Source of the DNA: Pseudomonas sp. CFBP 13711
GTDB taxonomy: Bacteria; Pseudomonadota; Gammaproteobacteria; Pseudomonadales; Pseudomonadaceae
Reading direction: 5' to 3'
Assembly: GCF_014842265.1 (NCBI RefSeq)
Contig: NZ_JACYVI010000001.1
Location: 186,001 to 250,000 of the forward strand
Length of the DNA: 64,000 bases
This document shows, in pieces, positions 18,527 through 29,018 of the stretch. Position 1 is the stretch's first letter; each line of letters opens with the position of its first letter. The translations under genes and the position numbers were made by a program. Below the pieces are notes generated by a model, which ran no database searches, had not been told where the DNA came from, and saw only the letters and a list, made by a program, of their open reading frames with translations.

Positions 18527-18820
18527 ATGAAGCTTCGTCCTCTGCATGACCGCGTCGTAATCCGTCGCAGCGAAGAAGAAACAAAAACTGCTGGCGGTAT
18601 CGTGCTGCCTGGTTCGGCTGCTGAAAAACCTAACCGTGGCGAAATCATCGCCGTCGGCAACGGTCGCATCCTGGACAACGGTGAAGTACGCGCGCTGGCC
18701 GTGAAAGTGGGTGACAAAGTGGTGTTCGGCCCTTACTCCGGCAGCAACACTGTGAAAGTAGACGGCGAAGACCTGCTGGTGATGAGCGAGAACGAAATTC
18801 TCGCGGTCGTCGAAGGCTGA
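18527..18820 (+). CDS. groES: Co-chaperonin GroES
   Basis: The 97-residue GroES 10-kDa co-chaperonin, which caps the GroEL ring. The [19 protein letters not shown]-terminus, the mobile-loop [18 protein letters not shown] and the [19 protein letters not shown] end are canonical. TTAGGAGA precedes the ATG. It is followed after 49 bp by groEL in one operon. Confidence 0.99.
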   Translation: MKLRPLHDRVVIRRSEEETKTAGGIVLPGSAAEKPNRGEIIAVGNGRILDNGEVRALAVKVGDKVVFGPYSGSNTVKVDGEDLLVMSENEILAVVEG

Positions 18821-18857
18821 GTTGATACCCCATTTCCCGTTACTACAAAGTATTTAA

Positions 18858-20513
<1,656 letters not shown>

Positions 20514-20534
20514 GCCAGCCGTACCCCGATGTAG

Positions 20535-20563
20535 AAAAAACCCCGCTTCGGCGGGGTTTTTTT
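20535..20563 (+). terminator. Intrinsic terminator of groESL
   Basis: CCCCGC – TTCG – GCGGGG stem-loop with a preceding A run and seven T residues after it. Confidence 0.95.
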
Positions 20564-20587
20564 ATGGGCTTTTTTTGGGTTTGGTGG

Positions 20588-21090
20588 GGGGCATATCCAT
20601 TATTTGTGGTGTGGCTGATTCACCTTTCCGCCCTTACGGCGGGTCACTTTTTCCAAGAGCCGAAAAAGTAACCAAAAAGGCCCTGCTCCTGGTTTGGCCC
20701 CTCCTGCGTCGGGGTTCCTTCACTCCGGTCTCGCTCCGTGGGCCCGCGCCGAACGGGCATCCATGCCCTGACGGCGCTCTCGCCGCATCCATGCGGCTCG
20801 GCCCACTGCGCGAGACCTGCGTTCAGCCTGCACCCAAGTCGCGTTTGGCGGTGTTTGGACTTCTTGTGTTCGAAGATCAAAAGCAGATCAAAGGCAGATG
20901 CAGATCAAGGTTTCCCGGCTAAAGCCGGTCCTACGGGGAGCGCCGCCGATCCCACTGGGTGGACACGTTGCTTTCAGTGGGACCGGCTTTAGCCGGGAAG
21001 AGGCCCGCTTGGGCGCCATCAATTTTCGGTCTAACCCCCGATCGTTCCCACGCTCTGCGTGGGCATGCATCCCGTGACGCTCCGCGTCAT
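20588..21090. repeat. Composite intergenic repeat, copy B (three modules)
   Basis: This fills the 589-bp gap between the convergent genes groEL and the PAP2 gene. Module 1 (about 20588–20910) is near-identical over long stretches to copy A at 941. Module 2 is a REP pair (20911–20937 and 20977–21000, CCGGCTAAAGCCGGTCC / GGACCGGCTTTAGCCGG). Module 3 (21040–21090) is a double hairpin with stems CCCACGC/GCGTGGG and GACGC/GCGTC. Module 3 ends 13 bp from the PAP2 stop and may act as its terminator. No gene is supported inside. Confidence 0.85.
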
Positions 21091-21102
21091 CCTGAAATGG
21101 CA

Positions 21103-21846
21103 TTACCCTGTAACGGCTTCTCCATTCACCACCACGTTCTTCTTCTTGGCCGGTCGGTACAGCACAAAGTAATACGCCCCCAAACACAGCAGCCAGCAGA
21201 ACACCGCTGTCCAGATGTTGTGGGAGAAGAAGTGCGCGCCCTGGAGCATTCGTCCGACGGAGAAGACGGTGCCCAGGCCCGCCGCGAAGATCAGGCCGGC
21301 TTTGGCCAAGCGGGGTTTGCGGTCGCGGAAGACGAAGAACAGGGCGAACAGTGTGAAGCCGGTGGCTGCGTGACCGCCGGGCCAGCAGCGGCCGGGTTTG
21401 TCGGTTTGCGGGCGGGGGCTGAGGAGTTCGCTGTAGGTTTCCTGGCCGCCGAATTCTTTCAGGCTCCACGGGCATTGCACCGATGTCACGACTTTCACCG
21501 GCGTAACAAAGCTGGTGGATAACGCCATCGACAGCACCATGCAGCCCAACTCGCGTTTCCACGGCTTCAGCACGTTGACGAAGAACGAGGCGATGAAGCT
21601 CACGAAGGACAACACGCCGATGGCGATGACGGCTTGTTTGGCGCGGTCGTGCAGGACGTCTTCGAGAAAGAAGCTGTGCCGACCGATGAACTCGCCCGCT
21701 ACGGGGTCGTAGGCCAGTTTGGCGATGTCCATGTCCAGCGAAGTCAGTTCCAGCAAGATCAGAACGATGGCGGTCACGGCCGGGATGCCCAGATAAACCC
21801 AGAAGTTGATCGGGCGTGAGGCGGGCCGTTCGAGTGCGTGTGACAT
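21103..21846 (-). CDS. PAP2-superfamily membrane phosphatase, ColR-linked
   Basis: A 247-residue protein with about six transmembrane segments. The three PAP2 motifs are recognisable but variant: KVVTSVQCPW in place of KX6RP, CWPGGHAATGF for PSGH, and GRMLQGAHFFSHN for SRX5HX3D. Such proteins remove phosphate from lipid substrates (lipid A, undecaprenyl or phosphatidyl phosphates). The gene is divergent from colRS, and a ColR-box-like site lies 99 bp upstream of its start, as recalled for the ColR-regulated P. putida PP_0900. The actual substrate is not predictable. A much longer frame extends upstream but runs through the colR region and is not real. Confidence 0.85.
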   Translation of the reverse strand: MSHALERPASRPINFWVYLGIPAVTAIVLILLELTSLDMDIAKLAYDPVAGEFIGRHSFFLEDVLHDRAKQAVIAIGVLSFVSFIASFFVNVLKPWKRELGCMVLSMALSTSFVTPVKVVTSVQCPWSLKEFGGQETYSELLSPRPQTDKPGRCWPGGHAATGFTLFALFFVFRDRKPRLAKAGLIFAAGLGTVFSVGRMLQGAHFFSHNIWTAVFCWLLCLGAYYFVLYRPAKKKNVVVNGEAVTG

Positions 21847-21944
21847 GGCGAATCCCGTGTAGTGGGCGAGGGGGAGCGGGGGTTTATTGAGCCAGAGCGG
21901 TGCGAAGTCTGAGCAGAACGCTGTCGCGGCGCCGTGAACCGCGA

Positions 21945-21960
21945 GTGAAAAAAACGTTAT
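21945..21960 (-). promoter_or_regulatory. ColR-box-like site upstream of the PAP2 gene
   Basis: On the minus strand the sequence is ATAACGTTTTTTTCAC. Compared with the ColR consensus I recall from P. putida, (T/C)(T/C)NA(C/G)NN(C/T)TTTTTCAC, it matches all fixed positions but the first. Confidence 0.6.
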
Positions 21961-22080
21961 GCACGGAGGTGCTGGCCCTTGAGCGCGCATCGCCGTAAGC
22001 TGCCGCCAACTCTGACCTTGTTGAACGGCATCTCGCGCCGTGTCCCGGGTCTCGCCACACCGCATAGGGAGACACGCGCC

Positions 22081-22764
22081 ATGAGAATTCTGCTGGTTGA
22101 AGACAACCGCGACATCCTGGCAAACCTCGCCGATTACCTCGGTTTGAAGGGTTACACCGTCGATTGTGCCCAAGACGGCCTGTCCGGTCTGCACCTGGCG
22201 GCGACCGAGCATTACGACCTGATCGTGCTCGACATCATGCTGCCCGGCATCGACGGTTACACCCTGTGCAAGCGCCTGCGTGAAGACGCGCGCCGCGACA
22301 CGCCGGTGATCATGCTCACCGCCCGCGACCAGCTCGACGACCGCCTGCAGGGTTTCCGCTCCGGCGCCGACGACTACCTGCTCAAGCCGTTCGCGCTGTC
22401 GGAACTGGCGGCGCGCATCGAGGCTGTATTGCGTCGTGCGCAAGGTGGCGGGAGGCGTACCCTGCAGGTCGCCGATCTGATCTACGACCTGGACACCCTG
22501 GAAGTGACTCGCGAAGGGCGTCTGCTCAAACTCAACCCGGTTGGCCTGAAATTGCTGGCGGTGTTGATGCAGAAGAGCCCTCACGTCCTGCGTCGTGAAG
22601 TCCTGGAAGAAGCCCTGTGGGGCGATGACTGCCCGGACAGCGACAGCCTGCGCAGCCATGTTCACCAATTGCGCCAGGTCATCGACAAGCCGTTCGCCAA
22701 GCCGCTGTTGCAGACCGTCCACGGTGTCGGGTACCGCCTCGCCGAGGGGCGTGATGGAGTTTAA
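22081..22764 (+). CDS. colR: Response regulator ColR (OmpR family)
   Basis: A 227-residue OmpR/PhoB-type regulator. The receiver domain has the acidic pair in LLVEDNRD, phospho-acceptor Asp51 in LIVLDIMLPG, and LLKPFALSEL with the conserved lysine. The C-terminal winged helix ends with VHQLRQVIDKPFAKPLLQT and HGVGYRLA. ColRS controls outer-membrane and LPS modification genes and protects against excess metals. Identified as ColR from the gene set around it: PAP2, the 222-residue methyltransferase and the kinase. The ATG at 22081 gives MRILLVEDN; the upstream in-frame extension is not native. Confidence 0.93.
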   Translation: MRILLVEDNRDILANLADYLGLKGYTVDCAQDGLSGLHLAATEHYDLIVLDIMLPGIDGYTLCKRLREDARRDTPVIMLTARDQLDDRLQGFRSGADDYLLKPFALSELAARIEAVLRRAQGGGRRTLQVADLIYDLDTLEVTREGRLLKLNPVGLKLLAVLMQKSPHVLRREVLEEALWGDDCPDSDSLRSHVHQLRQVIDKPFAKPLLQTVHGVGYRLAEGRDGV

Positions 22765-24076
22765 GCAGAGCCTCGCCCAACGGATCATCATCGCCTTCGC
22801 CTTGATGAGCGCGCTGGTTGCCGGGTGCTTCGCGATGGGCATCGTCGCGACGGTGCACCTGGTCGAAGAGAAGCTGATTTCGGCTGGACTGGGCGGCGAC
22901 CTGACGCGTCTGCTGCTGATGGACAGCGTCAACGACTGGAGCCATCGCCCCGAGCCGGATCAGCTGTTTTACTTCAGCGGCGGCCCGGGGGATTTCGAGC
23001 TGCCGAAAGATTTGCGTCATCTGGAACCGGGCTTTCATGAGGTGTTTCGCGGGCCGTTGTCCTACCACGCCATGGTTGAGGTGGTAGACGGCCGTCACTA
23101 TGTGCTGCTTCAGGACCAAAGCGATTTCGAAGAGCGTGAGCGCGTGCTGTTCGCCGTCGTGCTGGTGGGCTTTGTGCTGGCGCTGGCGCTGGCGATCTTC
23201 CTCGGCTGGATATTGGCGCGCCGGGTAATGGCGCCCGTGGTACGGCTGGCGCGACAGGTGCGTCATCGCGATCAGCTGCTCGGCCTCGCCCCGCCTCTCG
23301 CCCCCGATTACGCCGCCGACGAAGTGGGTGAGCTGGCGGTGGCCTTCGACGCCACGCTGGGCCGCCTGCGCGATGCCCTGACCCGTGAGCGGATGTTTAC
23401 CAGCGACGTCAGCCACGAACTGCGCACGCCGTTGATGGTGCTGGCCAGTTCCTGTGAGCTGCTGCTGGAGAACCCGGCGCTGGATCAGCGCGCCCGTGCC
23501 CAGGTTGAGCGCGTGGCGCGGGCGTGCGAAGAAATGCGCGATCTGGTGCAGACCTTCCTGATGCTGGCCCGCACCCAGCGCGATGACCTCGCCCTGTACC
23601 CGCAACTGACCCTGCAAGGCGCCGCCCAGCAACTGATCAGCCTGTGGCGCGAACCGATCGAACGCAAAGGCCTGACCCTGGAATACCTGCCCGGCGAGCC
23701 CTCAGATACCGCTTACAACGCCACCTTCCTCTATGCCGTGATGGGTAACTTGCTGCGCAACGCGTTGCACTACACCGACACCGGCTTTATCCGTCTGATC
23801 CTGCGAGAAGGCGGGTTCATGGTGGAGGATTCCGGCGTGGGGATACCGGAAGAAAAACGTGAGGCGATGTTTCAGCCATTTGTGCGCGGTACCGAGCAAC
23901 GCGGCGAAGGTTTGGGCCTGGGGCTGTCGTTGGTGCAGCGTATCTGCGAGAACCAGGGGTGGTCCGTCAGCCTGGACACCATGGAGCCCAACGGCTGCCG
24001 GTTCAGCGTGGACATGGGTTTGCGCCCTGGCAAAGACTCCGCTCTGTTGCCGTCGACAAATGTACAGCCTGTGTAA
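22754..24076 (+). CDS. colS: Sensor histidine kinase ColS
   Basis: A 440-residue sensor kinase: TM1 about 9–35, periplasmic loop 36–128, TM2 about 130–152, HAMP, HisKA with His221 in FTSDVSHELRTPL, and a HATPase with VEDSGVGIP and GLGLGLSLVQ. The loop carries an ExxE motif (Glu126–Glu129) plus Glu96 and Glu38, acidic residues reported for metal (Fe/Zn) sensing in P. putida ColS; numbering appears to coincide. Its start overlaps the colR end by 11 bp, indicating coupled translation. An adjacent GTG one codon earlier is possible. Confidence 0.93.
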   Translation: MEFKQSLAQRIIIAFALMSALVAGCFAMGIVATVHLVEEKLISAGLGGDLTRLLLMDSVNDWSHRPEPDQLFYFSGGPGDFELPKDLRHLEPGFHEVFRGPLSYHAMVEVVDGRHYVLLQDQSDFEERERVLFAVVLVGFVLALALAIFLGWILARRVMAPVVRLARQVRHRDQLLGLAPPLAPDYAADEVGELAVAFDATLGRLRDALTRERMFTSDVSHELRTPLMVLASSCELLLENPALDQRARAQVERVARACEEMRDLVQTFLMLARTQRDDLALYPQLTLQGAAQQLISLWREPIERKGLTLEYLPGEPSDTAYNATFLYAVMGNLLRNALHYTDTGFIRLILREGGFMVEDSGVGIPEEKREAMFQPFVRGTEQRGEGLGLGLSLVQRICENQGWSVSLDTMEPNGCRFSVDMGLRPGKDSALLPSTNVQPV

Positions 24077-24134
24077 AGGTGCTAAAACAGACCGGGATAT
24101 GGCCGTATGCTGGCCCTAAGTCCTTGAATAATCT

Positions 24135-24171
24135 CGTAACATTTGTTCACTTTTTCGGACGCTTTTTTCAC
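24135..24171 (+). promoter_or_regulatory. Tandem ColR-box-like sites before the warA-type operon
   Basis: The site CGGACGCTTTTTTCAC (24156–24171) matches the recalled ColR consensus except at one position. A more degenerate copy, CGTAACATTTGTTCAC (24135–24150), lies exactly 21 bp upstream in the same orientation, two helical turns apart, as expected for an OmpR-type dimer array. The start codon of the downstream methyltransferase is at 24238. Confidence 0.65.
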
Positions 24172-24237
24172 ATTCATCTGACCTGAGCGTGACGCTTCGC
24201 TGCTTAGTTTGGCCCTCTCATCAAAGGGGAGGCAGCC

Positions 24238-24906
24238 ATGAGCAAGCGGATCGAGCTGGATTTTTCACGCAAATACGACGACGAACACGCTAAAAGGTAT
24301 TTGCGCAAACACAACGATGGACTGGCCAGGCGCCTGTCTGATCGCCGGGACAAACAACTCGCACGCCGCGCACTGGCGTTGGCGGGCGAACCGGGGCTGG
24401 TGCTGGATTTACCCTGCGGCGCAGGACGTTTCTGGCCGGTGCTGGCCGAGAAAGCCAACCGGGTGATCATCGGGGCGGACAACTCGGCTTCCATGGTCAA
24501 GATTGCCTGCGAGTCGCAACCCGCGGAGATCGTCAAGCGCGTGCAGCCGCTGCAGACATCGGCGTTTGCCATCGAGATGCCGGACAACGCTGTCGACAGC
24601 ATCTTCTGCATGCGCTTGATGCATCACGTTGGCAAGGCTGAAGACCGCGCCGTGCTGTTGAAAGAGTTTCACCGGGTGAGCCGGGACAGCGTGATCTTGT
24701 CGCTGTGGGTGGATGGCAATTTCAAGGCCTGGAAGCGGCGCCGCGCTGAAGGGTCGCGACCGAAACATGATTATCAGAATCGCTTCGTGCTGCCGGTGGC
24801 CACCGTAGAGGCCGAATTTGAACAGGCAGGGTTTCGGATTCAGGAACGCCTGGATTTCCTGCCGATGTACGCCATGTGGCGTGTGTATCTATTACGTAAG
24901 AGGTAA
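24238..24906 (+). CDS. warA: SAM-dependent methyltransferase, LPS modification (WarA/orf222 type)
   Basis: A 222-residue class I methyltransferase. Motif I is VLDLPCGAGRFWPVLA, and later motifs are VIIGADNSASMV and DSIFCMRLMHHVGKAEDRA. Its length and its place behind colS match orf222 of P. putida and the WarA locus of P. aeruginosa, where the protein was linked to LPS modification and cyclic di-GMP. The substrate remains inferred. An AAAGGGGAGG RBS precedes the ATG. It is the first gene of a three-gene operon, with ColR-type boxes upstream. Confidence 0.85.
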   Translation: MSKRIELDFSRKYDDEHAKRYLRKHNDGLARRLSDRRDKQLARRALALAGEPGLVLDLPCGAGRFWPVLAEKANRVIIGADNSASMVKIACESQPAEIVKRVQPLQTSAFAIEMPDNAVDSIFCMRLMHHVGKAEDRAVLLKEFHRVSRDSVILSLWVDGNFKAWKRRRAEGSRPKHDYQNRFVLPVATVEAEFEQAGFRIQERLDFLPMYAMWRVYLLRKR

Positions 24907-24910
24907 CAGG

Positions 24911-25630
24911 ATGGCCGTGGATTTCGCAACAGAGTTAGCCGTTCCCGCCAAGGACCGCTTCGCCTATTTCTGGAACACACGGGGTGAGTGGGTTGAAGAG
25001 CCCAACGTGCGCCGTGGCGGTGAAAGTGGCGTGCAGCGTGTCGTCTCGGAAAACGGTCGGCTGCTGTATGTGAAGCGTCAGACCGGCCATATCTATCGCA
25101 GCTGGCTGCACCCGTTTGGCCGTCCCACCGTGCTTCGCGAGCGTGATGCCTTGGAAGGTCTTCGCCAGCTCAACGTCAATGTGCCGCGGATGGTGTTCTG
25201 CGGTGCCGAGCGCGATGAGAACAACGAGTGGCGTGCATTGCTGGTCACGGCCTCGCTGGATGGCTTCGACGAATTCGAAAACTGGCTGCGTGCCGGCGGT
25301 CGCGAGCAGCACGGCGAAGTCGTGTACGAGCAGATGCTTCAGGAAATCGCCAGCAACCTGGCCCGTATGCACAAGGGTCGCTGGCAGCACAGCTGCATTT
25401 ACATCAAGCACGTTTTCGTTCGCGTCGTGGGCGAGGGCGCCAATGCCAAGGCTGAGGTCGCGTTGCTCGATCTCGAGAAGTGCCGCCAGCGGTTGACGTC
25501 TTATGCCGCCGCCCAGCACGACATGAAACAACTGCGTCGCCATTCGTCGTTTCATCCAGCGGACTGGACCAAGCTGGTCTACTTTTACGAGACCGCGTTT
25601 GGCAGGCCCATCAAAGGTTTACAGCGATGA
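24911..25630 (+). CDS. inaA: LPS kinase-like protein (InaA/WaaP family)
   Basis: A 239-residue member of the Kdo/WaaP-type small kinase family. The ATP-binding region includes GGESGVQRVVSENGRLLYVK, with the lysine in LYVKRQTGHIYRS, and the catalytic segment is NLARMHKGRWQHSCIYIKHVF followed by VALLDLEKCRQRL, giving the DxE in place of DFG. These enzymes phosphorylate core heptose or similar sugars at the inner membrane face. The start lies 4 bp after the methyltransferase stop. The pair is called WarA/WarB in P. aeruginosa. Family assignment is firm; the acceptor sugar is not known here. Confidence 0.87.
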   Translation: MAVDFATELAVPAKDRFAYFWNTRGEWVEEPNVRRGGESGVQRVVSENGRLLYVKRQTGHIYRSWLHPFGRPTVLRERDALEGLRQLNVNVPRMVFCGAERDENNEWRALLVTASLDGFDEFENWLRAGGREQHGEVVYEQMLQEIASNLARMHKGRWQHSCIYIKHVFVRVVGEGANAKAEVALLDLEKCRQRLTSYAAAQHDMKQLRRHSSFHPADWTKLVYFYETAFGRPIKGLQR

Positions 25631-25854
25631 AGTTAGAAATGGCGCGAGGTTTGTTTTTGGTCGGGGCGTTGGGGGTGACTTCCATCGCGTTGGCCGCCTG
25701 GGATCAGCCCGGGCCGAAGATTTTGAGCGCAGTGCATGGCGAAGGCCATTGCCCGCTGCCTCGGGTGGCCAAGATGTCCGACACGGCCCGGCCTGATCAC
25801 GATCTGCTTCTGTTGATGTTCGGCCTGGCCCAGGGAAGCGGACCACAAGGCTGA
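25627..25854 (+). CDS. Small exported protein of the ColR-linked operon
   Basis: A 75-residue protein whose start (ATGA) overlaps the kinase stop by 4 bp, so it is translated with it. Residues about 5–23 (ARGLFLVGALGVTSIALAAW) look like a signal peptide or membrane anchor. The mature part has one cysteine (HGEGHCPLPR) and a hydrophobic C-terminal patch (DHDLLLLMFGLAQG). I know no domain for it. Being the third gene of the operon suggests an envelope role. Confidence 0.75.
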   Translation: MKLEMARGLFLVGALGVTSIALAAWDQPGPKILSAVHGEGHCPLPRVAKMSDTARPDHDLLLLMFGLAQGSGPQG

Positions 25855-25876
25855 TTCCTTTCTGTTGCACTGACCT

Positions 25877-25905
25877 AAAGGCCCCGAAGATCGGGGCCTT
25901 TTTTG
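25877..25905. terminator. Terminator between the warA operon and mexW
   Basis: A 10-bp stem AAGGCCCCGA / TCGGGGCCTT with an AGA loop and a T run. It can serve both converging transcription units. Confidence 0.93.
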
Positions 25906-25929
25906 TGGGCGTGGGGCCAGGTTCGTGTA

Positions 25930-28900
25930 TCAGTTACGAGCATCCATCGTGGCACTCGAATGGCCATTGCCTTCGGGCTGCGGCTCGTCCCGTCGCGCCA
26001 GCAGCGTATACACGCACGGCAGCACAAAGAGCGTGAACAACGTCCCCACCGACATGCCGGTGGCAATCACCAAACCAATGTCAAAGCGGCTGACCGCGCC
26101 CGCGCCGGTGGCGAGGATCAGCGGCACCATGCCGAACACCATCGCTGCCGTGGTCATCAGTACGGGCCGCAAGCGAATCGCCGCCGCTTCCTCGACCGCT
26201 TCCCGCGCGGTCAGGCCCTTGTCGCGGCGGAGCTGGTTGGCGAATTCGACGATCAGAATGCCGTGCTTGCTGATCAGCCCGATCAGCGTGACCAGACCCA
26301 CCTGGGTGTAGATATTCAGCGACGAGATGCCGAGGAACAGCGGGATTAGCGCGCCGCAGATCGACAGCGGCACAGTCACCAGAATCACCAGCGGATCGCG
26401 GAAGCTCTCGAACTGTGCGGCCAGCACCAGAAAAATGATCGCCAGGGCCAGGCCGAACGTCACCCACAGCGCATTGCCTTCCTGTACGTACTGGCGGGAT
26501 GCGCCGGCGTAGTCGTAGGCAAAACCCGGCGGCGACTCTTCGATGGCGATCTGTCTCACCAACTCAATCGCCTCCGCCTGACTCACCAGCGGGAAGCCGG
26601 AGATGATCGCCGAGTTGAGCTGCTGGAACTGATTGAGCTGCCGGGGTCTGGCCCGGTCGCTGACGGTGATCAGCGTCGACAACGGCAGCATCTTGCCTTC
26701 GGTGTTCTTGACGTAGTAATTCGCCAGCCAGGCCGGGTTGTCGCGGTAGGCCCGCTCAACCTGGGCGATGACCTTGTAGCTGCGCCCGTCGATGGTGAAG
26801 CGGTTGATCTCCGCCTCGCCGAGGAGCGTCGCCAGACTGCCGCCCAAGTCCTGCATCGACACGCCCATCTGCGCGGCTTTGGCGCGGTCGACATCGACCA
26901 CCACTTCCGGCTTGTCGAAGGCCAGATCAACGTCCAGAAACGCGAATTTGCCCGATTCGGCGGCGCGCTTCTTGATGCGATCCGTCACCTCCAGCAGCGC
27001 GGCATAGTCGCCCGGTGTGTTGATCACGAACTGAAACGGCAGGCCCTCACCGGTGCCGGGCAACGAGGGCAGGTTGAAGCCGAAAATCTGCAGCCCGGTG
27101 ATGCCGTTGAGCTTGGCCTGCACCTCCGGCAGCAGCTCCATTTGCGTGCGGCTGCGCTCATCCCATGGCTTGAGCAGGAACCCGCCGACGCCGGTCTGCA
27201 CGCCATTGAAACCGTTGATCTGGAACGAGGAGTAGTACTCCGGGAACGCTTTGAAAATGCTGATGAACTGGTCGGTGTATTTATTCATGTAATCGAGGTT
27301 GGTCGGCTGCGGCGCCGTCGCCATCATGAAGATGATGCCCTGATCCTCGTCCGGCGCCAGTTGCGATTGGCTCAGTTTGAGAAACACCGGAATCAGGCAC
27401 AGCACCAGCACCGCGAACACGATCACCACCGGCCGGGTATTCAGCGTGCCGTGAAGGACACGCTGGTAGCGGACCTTCAGGCTTTCGAAGGCGTGATCGA
27501 GTTTGTGCGCCAGGCCGCTGGGGTTCTCGTCCCGACGCAGCAGTACGGCGCACATCATCGGCGACAGGGTCAACGCGACGATTCCGGAGATGACCACTGC
27601 GCCGGCCAGCGTCAGGGCGAATTCCTTGAACAGCGCACCGGTCAGTCCCTCCAGAAAACCGATGGGTGCATAGACCGCTGCCAGGGTGATGGTCATCGAC
27701 ACCACCGGCATGGCGATCTCGCGAGCGCCCTCGATGGCCGCATCGAAGGGCGTCTTGCCTTCCTCGATGTGCCGGTGAATGTTCTCCACCACCACGATGG
27801 CGTCGTCCACCACCAGACCGATCGCCAAGACCATCGCCAGCAGCGTCAGCAAATTGATCGAATAGCCCATCAGTTGCATGAAGAACAGCACGCCGATCAT
27901 CGACAGCGGGATGGTGATCACCGGGATCAGCACCGAGCGCAAGGCACCCAGAAACAGGAACACCACGACGATGACGATGAGCACCGCTTCGATCAGGGTT
28001 TTCACCACTTCATGGATCGAGGCCTGAATGAACAGCGTGGCATCGTAGGCGATGGATGCTTTCAGGCTTGGCGGCAGTTGGGCTTCCAATTCGGGCAGGA
28101 TGCGCCGCACTTCCTTGATCACGTCCAGCGGGTTCGAGCTGGGCGTGCCCTTGATGCCGATGTACACCGACGGGGTGCCGTCGAACGAGCTGACCGTGTC
28201 GTAGTTCTCGGCGCCCATCTCCACCCGCGCCACATCGCCCAGCAGCACGCGACTGTCGCCCACGGTCTTGAGCGGGATGGCCGCGAAGGTCTCGGGGGAT
28301 TTCAGGTCGGTGCTGGCGTTGACGCTGGTGACCACGTACTCGCCCTTCACCTCGCCCGCCGCGGACAGGAAGTTGTACTTGCGCACGGCTTCGGTGACGT
28401 CGCTGGCGGTCAGGCCGAAACCGGCGAGCTTGACCGGATCGAGCCACAGGCGCATGGCGAACACCTGATTGCCCAGGATCTCGGCTTCGGCCATGCCCGG
28501 CAGCGTCGCCAGCTTCGGCTGAATGACCCGGGACAGGTAATCGGTGATCTGCGGGTTGCTCAGCTCGGCGCTGTAAAAGCTGATGTACATCAGCGCCGAG
28601 GCGTCGGCGGCTTCCTTGCTCAGCACCGGGTCTTCGGCGTCCTGGGGCAGCTTGTTCTTGACCTCGTTGGCCTTGGCCAGCAGCTCGGTGTAGAGGCGGT
28701 CGCTGTTGGAGCCGATGCGCGCATAGATGGAAATGACCGAGAAGTTCTGCCGGCTGACCGAGGTCATGTAGTCGATGCCTTCGGCGCTCGCCAGACTCTG
28801 CTGCAGCGGCTGGGTGATGTAGCCCTGAATGGTTTCGGCGTTGGCGCCGGGGTAAGCCGTGGTCACGGTGATCAGCGCGTTTTCCATCTGCGGGTACTGG

Positions 28901-29004
28901 CGGATGGTCAGCTTGCTGAACGCCTGAAAACCCAGCAGCACGATCAGCAGGCTTATCACGCTGGCGAGCACCGGGCGACGGATGAACGGGTCTGTAAAGG
29001 CCAT
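25930..29004 (-). CDS. mexW: RND multidrug efflux permease (MexW-like)
   Basis: A 1024-residue HAE1-type proton/drug antiporter with 12 TM helices and two large periplasmic loops. N-terminus MAFTDPFIRRPVLASVISLL; TM4 has AMVLAIGLVVDDAIVVVENI with the paired acidic residues of the proton relay. Assigned to MexW because it follows a MexV-like adaptor and neighbours the icmP locus, as in P. aeruginosa. The MexVW pump there exports several antibiotics and uses OprM. No outer-membrane factor gene is present here. The gap to the adaptor gene is 14 bp. Confidence 0.87.
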   Translation of the reverse strand: MAFTDPFIRRPVLASVISLLIVLLGFQAFSKLTIRQYPQMENALITVTTAYPGANAETIQGYITQPLQQSLASAEGIDYMTSVSRQNFSVISIYARIGSNSDRLYTELLAKANEVKNKLPQDAEDPVLSKEAADASALMYISFYSAELSNPQITDYLSRVIQPKLATLPGMAEAEILGNQVFAMRLWLDPVKLAGFGLTASDVTEAVRKYNFLSAAGEVKGEYVVTSVNASTDLKSPETFAAIPLKTVGDSRVLLGDVARVEMGAENYDTVSSFDGTPSVYIGIKGTPSSNPLDVIKEVRRILPELEAQLPPSLKASIAYDATLFIQASIHEVVKTLIEAVLIVIVVVFLFLGALRSVLIPVITIPLSMIGVLFFMQLMGYSINLLTLLAMVLAIGLVVDDAIVVVENIHRHIEEGKTPFDAAIEGAREIAMPVVSMTITLAAVYAPIGFLEGLTGALFKEFALTLAGAVVISGIVALTLSPMMCAVLLRRDENPSGLAHKLDHAFESLKVRYQRVLHGTLNTRPVVIVFAVLVLCLIPVFLKLSQSQLAPDEDQGIIFMMATAPQPTNLDYMNKYTDQFISIFKAFPEYYSSFQINGFNGVQTGVGGFLLKPWDERSRTQMELLPEVQAKLNGITGLQIFGFNLPSLPGTGEGLPFQFVINTPGDYAALLEVTDRIKKRAAESGKFAFLDVDLAFDKPEVVVDVDRAKAAQMGVSMQDLGGSLATLLGEAEINRFTIDGRSYKVIAQVERAYRDNPAWLANYYVKNTEGKMLPLSTLITVSDRARPRQLNQFQQLNSAIISGFPLVSQAEAIELVRQIAIEESPPGFAYDYAGASRQYVQEGNALWVTFGLALAIIFLVLAAQFESFRDPLVILVTVPLSICGALIPLFLGISSLNIYTQVGLVTLIGLISKHGILIVEFANQLRRDKGLTAREAVEEAAAIRLRPVLMTTAAMVFGMVPLILATGAGAVSRFDIGLVIATGMSVGTLFTLFVLPCVYTLLARRDEPQPEGNGHSSATMDARN

Positions 29005-29018
29005 GATCGATTCCTTGA

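Noticed and set aside
21847..22932. The N-terminal extension of the PAP2 reading frame to 22932.
   Set aside because: It runs antisense through colR and the intergenic region; the true start is at MSHALERP (21846).
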